Shown here one piece after another: positions 1-7,578 of a DNA stretch of 49,983 bases (position 1 is the first letter of the stretch; each line of letters starts with the position of its first letter). The DNA comes from Salinivenus iranica (lineage in GTDB: Bacteria > Bacteroidota > Rhodothermia > Rhodothermales > Salinibacteraceae): the NCBI GenBank assembly GCA_002894665.1, contig NCRB01000018.1:1-49983 (forward strand), given 5' to 3'. Below the pieces are notes generated by a model. It did no database searches. It saw only the letters and a program-made list of their open reading frames with translations, and had not been told where the DNA came from. The position numbers were made by a program, and so were the translations under genes.

Positions 1-157
1 GCGGAACAGGCCGATTCGTAAGTGTTGGAATGCGCACAGCTGGATCGCCCGTGTCGGGGGCGGCGCGGCGGGACGTGTCCCAATCCTCACGCTGCCGTCC
101 CCGACACGGGCGATCCAGCTGTGCGCATTCCAACACTTACGAATCGGCCTGTTCCGC
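1..157. repeat. Long near-perfect inverted repeat (64-bp arms)
   Basis: Bases 1-64 are the reverse complement of 94-157, with a single G/T mismatch (60 against 98). The 29-nt centre (65-93) contains its own small GGGAC/GTCCC hairpin. The right arm overlaps the last codons and stop (137-139) of the phosphatase gene, so the left arm is an inverted copy of that gene end. This is far longer than an intrinsic terminator. It may be a real inverted duplication, or a fold-back artefact if position 1 is a contig end. The left boundary cannot be seen. Confidence 0.9.
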
Positions 158-1147
158 TGCCCGCAGGGCATCAATCACCCGGTCGTGCAGCGGGCCGTTG
201 GTGGCGACGACACCGGTGTTTGCTTCGAGGAGCGGGCCGTGTGTAAAGTCGAGCGGCTCGCCGTGCATGTCGGTGACAGTGCCCCCGGCGGCCTCCACGA
301 CGAGCGCTCCGGCGGCGTGGTCCCAGATGCGCTCCGTGTAGTCGGTGCCGGGGCGGGGCAGGCGCAGGTAGATCTCGGCGTCGCCCCGCGCCACGACGGC
401 ATACTTGCACTGGCTGTCGATGCGGAGGGGCGCCTCCGTGATGCCGAGGCGCTCGCCGGCGGCGGCGGCCAGGCCGCGCGAACTGTGCGACGAGACGAAC
501 GACTCGGTGAAGCGGCTCTGGGCCGGCTCCGTCGTATCGCTGGTGTGAACGGACCGGGCCTCGGCCTCATCGTGCGGGTCCACGGGCAGCTGCGTTGTGC
601 CCTCGCCCCGCTCGGCGAGAAAGACCTGCCCGCGGGACGCCGGGTCGTCGAAGTTCAGGGTTGGGGGCAGGTAGGGACACCCCAGCGCGGCCACCTGCGG
701 CACGCCGTCGACCACGAGGGCGAGCGCGATGGCGTACTGGTCGCCCCGCACGAAGCCCTTGGTGCCGTCGATCGGGTCAATCGTCCAGTAGCGATCGGCG
801 TAGTCGCGGGCGGTGCCGTGGTCGATCCACCCGAAGACGTCCTCGGGCGTGGCGTCCGGATGGTGGGCCCGCACCTGATCGACGACGCGCGTGCGCACCG
901 CGGCGTTCGCGTCGGCCCGGAGGGCGGAGGCATCTTCCTCGCCGGTGACAGGATCGTCCGGAAAGGCCGAGTGCAGGGCCTCGCAGACGAGCGCCTGGCT
1001 CCCAAAGTCGGCGACGGTGACGGGCGTGCGATCGTCCTTTTCGAGCACGTTGCCGTCCATGGTGGCGCGGACGGACTGGCAGAGGGTGGCGGCGGCCCGA
1101 ACCGCGTCGAGCGCCACCGATCGTTCGTGGTCGTAGGCGTCGGACAT
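137..1147 (-). CDS. cysQ: 3'(2'),5'-bisphosphate nucleotidase, HAL2/CysQ type (inositol monophosphatase superfamily)
   Basis: 336 aa. Seen: an inositol-phosphatase metal site with an E70-E71-D72 cluster, the WTIDPIDGTKGF motif at 121-132, and a C-terminal ERIWDHAAGALVVEAAGG segment. The length and the insertion between motifs fit the eukaryote-like HAL2/SAL1 branch better than short E. coli CysQ. Members of this family hydrolyse 3'-phosphoadenosine 5'-phosphate (and often PAPS or inositol polyphosphates) in the cytoplasm with Mg2+. They are typically Li+/Na+-sensitive, which is of interest in a halophile. The gene lies 104 bp downstream of the HsdR-N protein on the same strand. Its last seven codons lie in the terminal inverted repeat. 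Exact substrate preference is inferred from family. Confidence 0.88.
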   Translation of the reverse strand: MSDAYDHERSVALDAVRAAATLCQSVRATMDGNVLEKDDRTPVTVADFGSQALVCEALHSAFPDDPVTGEEDASALRADANAAVRTRVVDQVRAHHPDATPEDVFGWIDHGTARDYADRYWTIDPIDGTKGFVRGDQYAIALALVVDGVPQVAALGCPYLPPTLNFDDPASRGQVFLAERGEGTTQLPVDPHDEAEARSVHTSDTTEPAQSRFTESFVSSHSSRGLAAAAGERLGITEAPLRIDSQCKYAVVARGDAEIYLRLPRPGTDYTERIWDHAAGALVVEAAGGTVTDMHGEPLDFTHGPLLEANTGVVATNGPLHDRVIDALRAAEQADS

Positions 1148-1251
1148 GAGGCAGGAGAATTGTCAGGAAGAGGATCGACTCACAACGTAGGGGGGCGGCG
1201 GCAGGATGTGCAGGCGCCGCGCCGTGTTTGTCGAGGTTTTGCAGGGGCGAC

Positions 1252-1716
1252 TCACCGGGCGTGGTCCAGCAGGTCGGCGTAGTGGGGCAGGTCGTCCAGA
1301 AAGGTGTAGGAGCGGTCGTCGAAGTCGATGCGGCAGGCGTAGTGCACGTGCCCGTTGGTGACGACGAGGAAGGGGGCGCCGAGGACGAGGTTGTACCCGG
1401 CGCCCTGGTCGAAGGCATCCTGCCCAATCGAGACGCGGGGCGCCTTGCACTCGATCAGGAGCAGCGGCTCGCCCTGCCGGTCGTGCGCGAGGATGTCGGC
1501 CCGGCGCGGCTGGCCCTGGTACCGAAAACTGGCCTCCACGGCGACGAGGCCCCGGGGCACGCCCTGCTCCTGGATGAGGTACTGCACGAAGTGCTGCCGC
1601 ACCCACTCCTCGGGCGTCAGCCGTACGTAGGTGTGCCGGATCGGGTCGTAGATCACACGCCCCTCCGCGCGCTCGTCGACCCGAAACTCGTACGTCGGTA
1701 GGTTCAGTGATTCCAC
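1252..1716 (-). CDS. Orphan HsdR N-terminal-like (PD-(D/E)XK) protein
   Basis: 154 aa with a GTG start at 1716. The centre shows a nuclease-fold signature: an RRADILAHD strand followed by LLLIECKAPR, i.e. the D...E-x-K catalytic pattern of PD-(D/E)XK enzymes, as in the N-terminal domain of type I restriction subunit R (HSDR_N). No helicase or methylase follows, so this is a stand-alone domain; such single-domain proteins are common in Bacteroidota. No signal peptide or membrane segment. It could be a nuclease or a DNA-binding relic; function is unknown. It is encoded between the lipocalin and phosphatase genes on the same strand, with nothing nearby suggesting a restriction system. Confidence 0.7.
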   Translation of the reverse strand: MESLNLPTYEFRVDERAEGRVIYDPIRHTYVRLTPEEWVRQHFVQYLIQEQGVPRGLVAVEASFRYQGQPRRADILAHDRQGEPLLLIECKAPRVSIGQDAFDQGAGYNLVLGAPFLVVTNGHVHYACRIDFDDRSYTFLDDLPHYADLLDHAR

Positions 1717-1726
1717 AGAATGCGGA

Positions 1727-1745
1727 GATCGAGGATCGAGAATCG
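1727..1745. repeat. Short stuttered GATCGAG word repeat
   Basis: Two tandem GATCGAG words followed by a degenerate AATCG copy, in the short gap between the lipocalin stop and the GTG of the HsdR-N protein. It resembles the other stuttered intergenic words in this window (around 26304, 32516 and 49841) only in style, not in sequence. Confidence 0.4.
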
Positions 1746-1790
1746 CACGGAAACAGTGTCATGCCCCATTTCGAACACCGCACTCCACAT

Positions 1791-2963
1791 TTACGAGGCG
1801 GGCGAGGCGGCGCTGTCGCCGTAGCCGGTGAGCTCCACGTAGCCGCGGCCGGTGTCGGAGCCGGTCACGCGCACGGCACCCTCCCAGTACCGCACGGAGA
1901 CGTCCATCTCCTGGTTCGGCAGGAGGGCCGTCACGCGCACGTCCACGTCGGCGGAGGGGATGCGCAGGCGCCAGGCAATGGGGTACGTGTGGGTGCCGTC
2001 GGGCGAGGTCCAGGTGTCGAGCACGTCCAGCGTCACCTTGTCCCGCGCAATCGGGGTGGTGTTGCCGTCCGGCCCCACAATGGTGCCTTCGCTGAAGCGA
2101 CTGGCCGAGCCGTCCGTGTTGCGGAGCTGGTAGTACATGAGGTCGCGGCCGTCGTCGAGCTGGAGGGCAAACCAGTCCCAGCCCTCCTGGTCGGGGCCGA
2201 GGGCCGAGGTGCTCCACTCGCGGTCCATCCAGCTCTGGCCCGTGACCTGTGTGGTGTCGCCCCCGCTCACGACGGTGCCCTCCGTGGCGAGTCGGGTGTA
2301 CGAGTAGTAGTAGGAGGCGTTGCCGACGCCGGGGCCTTTTTGGCTGAGGCCCCGATCGCCCTGGAGGATGCGCGGCTTTTGGGGGCGCACCGTCAGGTCG
2401 ATGGCGGCGCCGTCCTGCTGGGCGCGCAGGCGGAGGGGAAACGGCTCCGGGCCAACGCTCTCCATCGACCAGTCCTCCAGCCACACGCGGAGTGGGTCGG
2501 CGTGTGCGCCGGCCAGCCCCGCCCCGCCCCGGCCGAAGCGCTCGTCGGCGTAGAAGGCCTGCCCCGCGCTGTCGGTGACGGCGAAGTGGGCCATGTAGAA
2601 CTGGTTGGTTCGCCAGTCGGAGGCCGATCGGGGGCGCGTGGTGTCCGACGGGGGCGCGAGGGCGAAACGAAAGATCGTCAGCTCGTAGCCGAAGGGGCGG
2701 CCGTCGGGCCCGTTCAGGGTGCCGGTCAGGTACCACCACTCGTTTTTGTAGCCGGGGTGGGGGCCGTGGTCCGCCGGAAAGGTGAACTCGCGACTCTCCG
2801 CGGCGCGCCGGTACCCCGTCGTGTCGCTGCTCATCGCGTCGGCGACCGAGACGGACGCCTGGAGGCGGTCCTCCTCAGGGTTGGATGTGAGCCAGTAGGC
2901 GCCGAGGCCGAGGGCCACCGCGAGGGCGACGAGGCCAATACTGAGCGTGCGGGAGCGGGACAT
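1791..2963 (-). CDS. Membrane-anchored lipocalin-like protein (CrtC/AttH family), ABC exporter partner
   Basis: 390 aa. The ATG at 2963 begins a protein with an uncleaved-looking N-terminal hydrophobic segment (about residues 7-26), so the bulk should be periplasmic or outer-leaflet. EWWYLTG at 75-81 and a WMDREWSTS segment near residue 240, followed by WDWFALQLDDGRDLMYYQLR, are characteristic of the CrtC/AttH two-domain lipocalin fold. Despite the CrtC name these are mostly not carotenoid hydratases. An AttH-like gene behind an FtsX-type permease and a LolD-like ATPase is a recurrent arrangement, inferred to handle a lipid or other hydrophobic cargo. Starts 23 bp after the permease stop. The frame stays open upstream inside the permease gene, but that part is antisense-like, Arg/Pro/Gly-rich and rejected. 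Confidence 0.8.
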   Translation of the reverse strand: MSRSRTLSIGLVALAVALGLGAYWLTSNPEEDRLQASVSVADAMSSDTTGYRRAAESREFTFPADHGPHPGYKNEWWYLTGTLNGPDGRPFGYELTIFRFALAPPSDTTRPRSASDWRTNQFYMAHFAVTDSAGQAFYADERFGRGGAGLAGAHADPLRVWLEDWSMESVGPEPFPLRLRAQQDGAAIDLTVRPQKPRILQGDRGLSQKGPGVGNASYYYSYTRLATEGTVVSGGDTTQVTGQSWMDREWSTSALGPDQEGWDWFALQLDDGRDLMYYQLRNTDGSASRFSEGTIVGPDGNTTPIARDKVTLDVLDTWTSPDGTHTYPIAWRLRIPSADVDVRVTALLPNQEMDVSVRYWEGAVRVTGSDTGRGYVELTGYGDSAASPAS

Positions 2964-2986
2964 TGGAGGAGCGGGGAAGGGTGAGG

Positions 2987-5527
2987 CTATTCGTCGCGGA
3001 GGGCCGTGGCGGGGGACGACTGCGCCATTTTCCAGGCCGGGTAGAGGCCCGCCAGGAGGGCGGCCCCCACGGCCAGGCCGAGCGCCTGCAGGAGCACGTC
3101 GGGGGGCACGTTGAGCTGGAGCGTCCAGCCGAAGGAGCGTTTGTTGATGACGAAGACGAGCACGTAGGCCAGCACGTAGCCGAGGGGGAGCGACAGCACG
3201 CCCGCAATGGCGCCCATCAGGCCGGTTTGCAGCGTCACGTAGCCGCCCACCTGGGGCGGCGTCATGCCGGTGGCGCGCAGGACGCCCATCTCGCGCTCCC
3301 GCTCCAGGACCAGGGCCATGAGCGCGCTCAGCACGCCGATGAAGGCCACGACGAGCGCCAGGAGGCGCAGCACGGTGGTGATAGTAAACGTGCGGTCGAA
3401 CACCTTCAGCGACGTCTCGCGCAGGGCCCGGTTCGATCGGATGAGCACGTCCTGGAGGCCGCCCACCGCCGCCCGCATGTCGGCGATCAGGGCGTCCACG
3501 TCGCGCTCCTCCTCGGCGTAGAAGGCGAGGCCCGAGACGCCCCGGTCGTCGTAGAATTGAGTGTAGGCCGTGCGGCTCATCATGACGACGCCGAGGTCGG
3601 AGCCGTAGTCGTAGTAGACGGCCGCAATGGGAAGGGCCTGCGCTCCGCGATCGGTTTGCAGCCGAACGGTGTCCCCCACGGCGAGGTCGTGGCGGTAGGC
3701 ATACGGCTCGGAGACAAAGACGGCGGATCCGTTCTGAAGCTGGGGCCAGGCCGTTTCCGGGGGGCCGCTTTTCAGTCGGTACACGTCTTCCGTCTCGGGC
3801 CCGGGCTCGATGGCCACGAGGTCGGTGGGGCCCACGTCGGCCTCGACCGCCGCGCGGCGCACGGAGTAGGCACTCGCCACGCCGTCGACGGCCCGCAGGC
3901 GGGCGGCCACGGTGGAGTCGAGCGTGGCCGTGGAGCGGCGGAAGACCTCGCTTGGGGGCTGGACGTAGACGTCTGCCTGCAGCGACTGGGTGAGCCAGTC
4001 CTCCACCGTCCCGCGGAAGCTGTCGATCATCAGGCCGACGCCGATGGTGGCGGCCACGGCCACCATGAGCGCCGCGATGGCGACCCCGGTGCGGCTGAGG
4101 CTGGTGACCACGCCGCGGGCCGCCATGCGACCAATCACCCCAAAGAGGCGGCCGAGGAGGGGGCGGGCGGCCCGGGCCAACCCCATCACGGCCCACGGCG
4201 TCAGCAGCGCGGCCGCCACCAGCAGGCCCAGCAGCGCTACGTAGCTCACAATGATGCCCTGCGACGTCAGCGCAAGCACCGTCCCGCTCAGGGCACCGAG
4301 GAGGGCGCCCGCGAGGGCGAGGCGGGGGGCCATCGCCTGCACGGAGGCTTCCTGTGTGGAGCGGCGCAGCACCGTGCTGACCGGGGCGTTCGTCGCCTCC
4401 CGGGCGGGCGGGATCGCCGCCGCGATCGTCGTGCCCAGGCCGAGGAGCCCCCCCTTCACGACGATCCACGGCGTAATGGTGAGCGCGCTCACCTCCACCA
4501 CGAAGTAGAGGTCGTTGATGGTCTGGGCCAGGAGGTGCACGAGGCCCGACGCCAGCACGATCCCCAGTAGCACGCCGAGGCCGGTGCCCACCGCCCCGAG
4601 CAGCGCCGCCTCCCCCAGGACCAGCCCAAAGATCTGCCGACGCGTGACGCCGAGGGCCCGCAGCCGCCCGATGAGGCCGCGCCGCTGCACGATGGAGAAC
4701 GTCATTGTATTGTAGATCAGGAAGGCGCCGACCACGAGCGCCAGCAGGCTGAGGGCGGTCAGGTTCAGGTCGAAGGCGCGCGTCATCTGCTCCACGGCCT
4801 GCGTGCGCGCCTCGGCCCGCTGGAGGCGCGTGCCCTCCGGCAGGACCGCCCGGATGCGCTCCAGGGCGGTCGTTTGCTCCGCGTCGTCGGAGGGAAGGAT
4901 GAGATCGACCCGGCTGAGCTGTCCCTGCCGGTCGAACAGCGCCTGCGCGGTGGACACGTCCACCACGAGCAGGTTGGCCAGGGCCCGGCGCGTCCGCTCA
5001 TCCTGCGGCTCGATGCGGCCGCCCACCACGACGGAGTGCTGGGTACCCTCCACGTCGACCCGCAGCGTGTCGCCCGCCGTCACGCCCACCTCGTCCGCGG
5101 TGGGGGCGGAGAGCAGGGCCGCGTCCTGCGTCATAAACGTCCCGAGGTCAACGTCGCCGCCCGGCCCCGTGCCCAGGTAGGGGCGGAAGGGGGCGTCGGC
5201 GAAGGGGTCGATGCCCACGACCTGGAACGTGCGCTCGTCCCCTTCGACGGATGCGTAGCCCTCGACCACCGGCGCCGAGGGACGCACGCCCGCCTCCATC
5301 CGAAGTGTGCGGTATACCGAGTCGGGGAGCGCCCCCGCCGCGCCCGTCACCTGGTGCGTGGCCGTGCCCGTCACCGTTTCCGCCGACAGCTCGAAGGCGC
5401 GGCCCGCACTGGAGTTGGCGAGGTCGATGGACACCACCACCGCCACGCCCAGCGCCACGCCGAGCACCGAGAGGCCCATGAGCCACGGGTGTCGGGTGAG
5501 GTAGCGGAGGCTGGAGCGGTAGAGCAC
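2987..5527 (-). CDS. FtsX-like ABC transporter permease (MacB/LolCE-type)
   Basis: 846 aa with a GTG start. Architecture: TM1 at about 16-34, a large periplasmic MacB-PCD-like domain to about 250, three TM helices (about 255-370) forming the first FtsX core, a further pair of TM segments near 400-450, then a second TM/periplasmic-domain/FtsX unit ending in three TM helices (about 715-835). This duplicated layout matches large single-chain permeases of the AttFG/YbbP kind. With the upstream ATPase it should form a mechanotransmission-type ABC machine moving lipids or lipoproteins from the inner membrane. It lies 87 bp after the ATPase and 23 bp before the lipocalin gene, all on one strand, so co-transcription is likely. 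Confidence 0.88.
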   Translation of the reverse strand: MLYRSSLRYLTRHPWLMGLSVLGVALGVAVVVSIDLANSSAGRAFELSAETVTGTATHQVTGAAGALPDSVYRTLRMEAGVRPSAPVVEGYASVEGDERTFQVVGIDPFADAPFRPYLGTGPGGDVDLGTFMTQDAALLSAPTADEVGVTAGDTLRVDVEGTQHSVVVGGRIEPQDERTRRALANLLVVDVSTAQALFDRQGQLSRVDLILPSDDAEQTTALERIRAVLPEGTRLQRAEARTQAVEQMTRAFDLNLTALSLLALVVGAFLIYNTMTFSIVQRRGLIGRLRALGVTRRQIFGLVLGEAALLGAVGTGLGVLLGIVLASGLVHLLAQTINDLYFVVEVSALTITPWIVVKGGLLGLGTTIAAAIPPAREATNAPVSTVLRRSTQEASVQAMAPRLALAGALLGALSGTVLALTSQGIIVSYVALLGLLVAAALLTPWAVMGLARAARPLLGRLFGVIGRMAARGVVTSLSRTGVAIAALMVAVAATIGVGLMIDSFRGTVEDWLTQSLQADVYVQPPSEVFRRSTATLDSTVAARLRAVDGVASAYSVRRAAVEADVGPTDLVAIEPGPETEDVYRLKSGPPETAWPQLQNGSAVFVSEPYAYRHDLAVGDTVRLQTDRGAQALPIAAVYYDYGSDLGVVMMSRTAYTQFYDDRGVSGLAFYAEEERDVDALIADMRAAVGGLQDVLIRSNRALRETSLKVFDRTFTITTVLRLLALVVAFIGVLSALMALVLEREREMGVLRATGMTPPQVGGYVTLQTGLMGAIAGVLSLPLGYVLAYVLVFVINKRSFGWTLQLNVPPDVLLQALGLAVGAALLAGLYPAWKMAQSSPATALRDE

Positions 5528-5614
5528 AGTTCGTCTGTGTGTGGGTGGGGAGGAGGCGGAGCGCAGGCGAGCGAAGGGAAGGGGAGGGCCTCGCGGCGCC
5601 CAGGGCGGGGGGCG

Positions 5615-6376
5615 TCACGCGTCGGCGGCAGCGCCCTCGGCGGCCCGCCGGTCGTCCGGGGACAGGAAGTCCGGCAGTCGGTCGTGGAGCGTGCCGTCGT
5701 GGAGCGTGAGGGTGCGGTCGGCGCGGTCGAGCACGGAGCGGTCGTGGGTGGCGACGAGGAGGGTGGTGTCCGTGTCGCGGACCAGGTCGCCGAGGAGGGT
5801 GAGCACCTGCTGGCCCGTTTCGTAGTCGAGGTTGCCCGTCGGCTCGTCGGCCAGCACAAAGAGCGGGTCGTGGGCCAGGGCGCGGGCCACGGCCACCCGC
5901 TGCTGCTCCCCGCCCGAGAGGCGGTCCGGGAAGCTGTCGCCCCGGTCGCCGAGGCCGACGTGCGCCAGCACTGCCTGGGCCCGCTCGCGCGCCTGGCCAG
6001 TGGCGGTGCCCGACAGCTCCAGGGGCAGGAGCACATTTTCCGCCACCGTGAGCGTCGAGATCAGGTTGAACGACTGAAACACGAAGCCGATGTTTTCGCG
6101 CCGAAACAGCGTCCGTTCCGTTTCCGACAGTTCGGTCAGTTCCGTTCCGTCCACCGTGATGCGGCCGCTCGTGGGCAGGTCGATGCCACTTACGAGGTTG
6201 AGGAGGGTGCTCTTGCCCGCCCCGCTCCGGCCCATGAGCACCACGAACGCGCCCGGCTCGATGGTGAGCGACAGGCCGCGCAGCACGGCCCGCTCCGCGT
6301 CCCCCTCGCGGTAGGTTTTCGTGACGTCGTCGAGGCGGAGTAGGGGAGCAGACACGAGAGGGGCGGCGTTGGACAA
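5615..6376 (-). CDS. ABC transporter ATP-binding protein, LolD/MacB-type
   Basis: 253 aa from a TTG at 6376; a GTG at 6355 (Val8) is an equally plausible start, since no ribosome-binding sequence decides. Walker [10 protein letters not shown] at 49-57, Q-loop near 101, signature LSGGEQQR at 153-160, Walker B running into LADEPTGN at 175-182. The LolD/MacB/FtsE subfamily energises FtsX-fold permeases, consistent with the next gene. Acts on the cytoplasmic face. First gene of the exporter operon, divergent from the ABC ATPase at 6633; the 256-bp gap between them should hold both promoters, though I recognise none clearly. Confidence 0.9.
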   Translation of the reverse strand: MSNAAPLVSAPLLRLDDVTKTYREGDAERAVLRGLSLTIEPGAFVVLMGRSGAGKSTLLNLVSGIDLPTSGRITVDGTELTELSETERTLFRRENIGFVFQSFNLISTLTVAENVLLPLELSGTATGQARERAQAVLAHVGLGDRGDSFPDRLSGGEQQRVAVARALAHDPLFVLADEPTGNLDYETGQQVLTLLGDLVRDTDTTLLVATHDRSVLDRADRTLTLHDGTLHDRLPDFLSPDDRRAAEGAAADA

Positions 6377-6632
6377 TCGACACGAGACTGTTTGGACCTA
6401 CGCGGCGGCGAGAGGTTCGCTGGTGCGGGGCAGCGTATCGGATTCGTCGATGTTGGCGGGCACGTACCAGCGCGAGCGCAGGCATCGCGTCTCTCACAGC
6501 CGCCCCGACCCACACGGGCACTCGTCGCACGGCCCGGCCGATCCATCGTACGCCCCGCATCACGTGCGAGCGGACCCAGTGCAGGCAGGCACACCGACTC
6601 GTCCATTGTTCTCTCTCGTTTTTCCTCCGGTT

Positions 6633-7529
6633 ATGACCCTCACGATCGAGAACGTCTCGAAGACCTATCCCGATGGCACGCGGGCCCTCCACGACGTATC
6701 GCTTGAGATTCCGGCCGGCATGTTCGGGCTCCTCGGGCCCAACGGGGCGGGCAAGTCGACCCTGATGCGGACGGTGGCCACGCTGCAGGAGCCCGACACC
6801 GGATCGGTGCAGCTGGGGGACATCAATGTGCTGGAGGAGAAGCACGCCCTGCGCACCCGGCTGGGCTACCTGCCGCAGGAGATCGGCGTCTACGACAACG
6901 TGACGGCCGAGACGCTGCTCAATCATTTTGCGACGCTGAAGGGCATTGAGTCGCGATCGGACCGCCGGGAGGTGGTCGACGCGCTCCTCGACCGGGTCAA
7001 CCTGGCGGCGGCCCGCAACCAGGAACTGGGGGGGTACTCGGGCGGGATGAAGCGGCGGTTCGGCATCGCCGTGGCCCTGATCGGGAATCCGGGCCTGATC
7101 ATTGTTGACGAGCCCACGGCGGGCCTCGACCCGGCCGAGCGCGTCCGGTTCCTCAACCTGCTCAGTGAGATTGGTGAGGACAGCGTGGTCATCCTATCCA
7201 CGCACATCGTGGCCGACGTGCGCGAGCTCTGCACGCAGATGGCCATCATCCGGGAGGGCAAGATCATCTTCGAGGGCACGCCGCAGGCGGCCGTCGCGGC
7301 CCTCGACGGGCATGTGTGGCGGAAGACCGTCACCAAGGAGACCCTGCCCGATCACGAGGCGCAGTACGACGTGATCTCGACGAAACTGGTGGCCGGGCGG
7401 CCGGTCATCCGCGCGGTGGCCGAGGAGCAGCCCGGAGAGGGGTTCGAGCCGGCGGACCCGGACCTGGAGGATGTCTACTTCACCCGAATGAAGGGCAACC
7501 GCCTGCCCGAGACGGTCTCCGCGGCCTGA
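6633..7529 (+). CDS. ABC transporter ATP-binding protein (ABC-2 type, CcmA/GldA-like family)
   Basis: 298 aa. The ATG at 6633 is chosen because ABC homology starts at its first residues; the open upstream frame (from 6321) has no recognisable domain. Walker A GPNGAGKS at 35-42, signature YSGGM at 135-139, Walker B LIIVDEPTAGLDP from 155, H-loop in STHIVADV. The C-terminal 70 residues form the usual accessory domain of ABC-2 exporters. It pairs with the ABC-2 permease/M1 peptidase fusion that begins 49 bp downstream. Cargo unknown. It could alternatively supply ATPase function to the ccmBCDE cluster, which lacks ccmA here, but context argues strongly for the adjacent fusion. Confidence 0.9.
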   Translation: MTLTIENVSKTYPDGTRALHDVSLEIPAGMFGLLGPNGAGKSTLMRTVATLQEPDTGSVQLGDINVLEEKHALRTRLGYLPQEIGVYDNVTAETLLNHFATLKGIESRSDRREVVDALLDRVNLAAARNQELGGYSGGMKRRFGIAVALIGNPGLIIVDEPTAGLDPAERVRFLNLLSEIGEDSVVILSTHIVADVRELCTQMAIIREGKIIFEGTPQAAVAALDGHVWRKTVTKETLPDHEAQYDVISTKLVAGRPVIRAVAEEQPGEGFEPADPDLEDVYFTRMKGNRLPETVSAA

Positions 7530-7578
7530 GTTCTCAGCTCCCCCTCGTCGCCTCACCCGCAGCAACCGCTCCCGCCGA

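Noticed and set aside
2964..4469. Upstream in-frame extension of the lipocalin gene (about 500 codons)
   Set aside because: Lies inside the permease gene in another frame; Arg/Pro/Gly-rich with no domain. High-GC sequence keeps shadow frames open.
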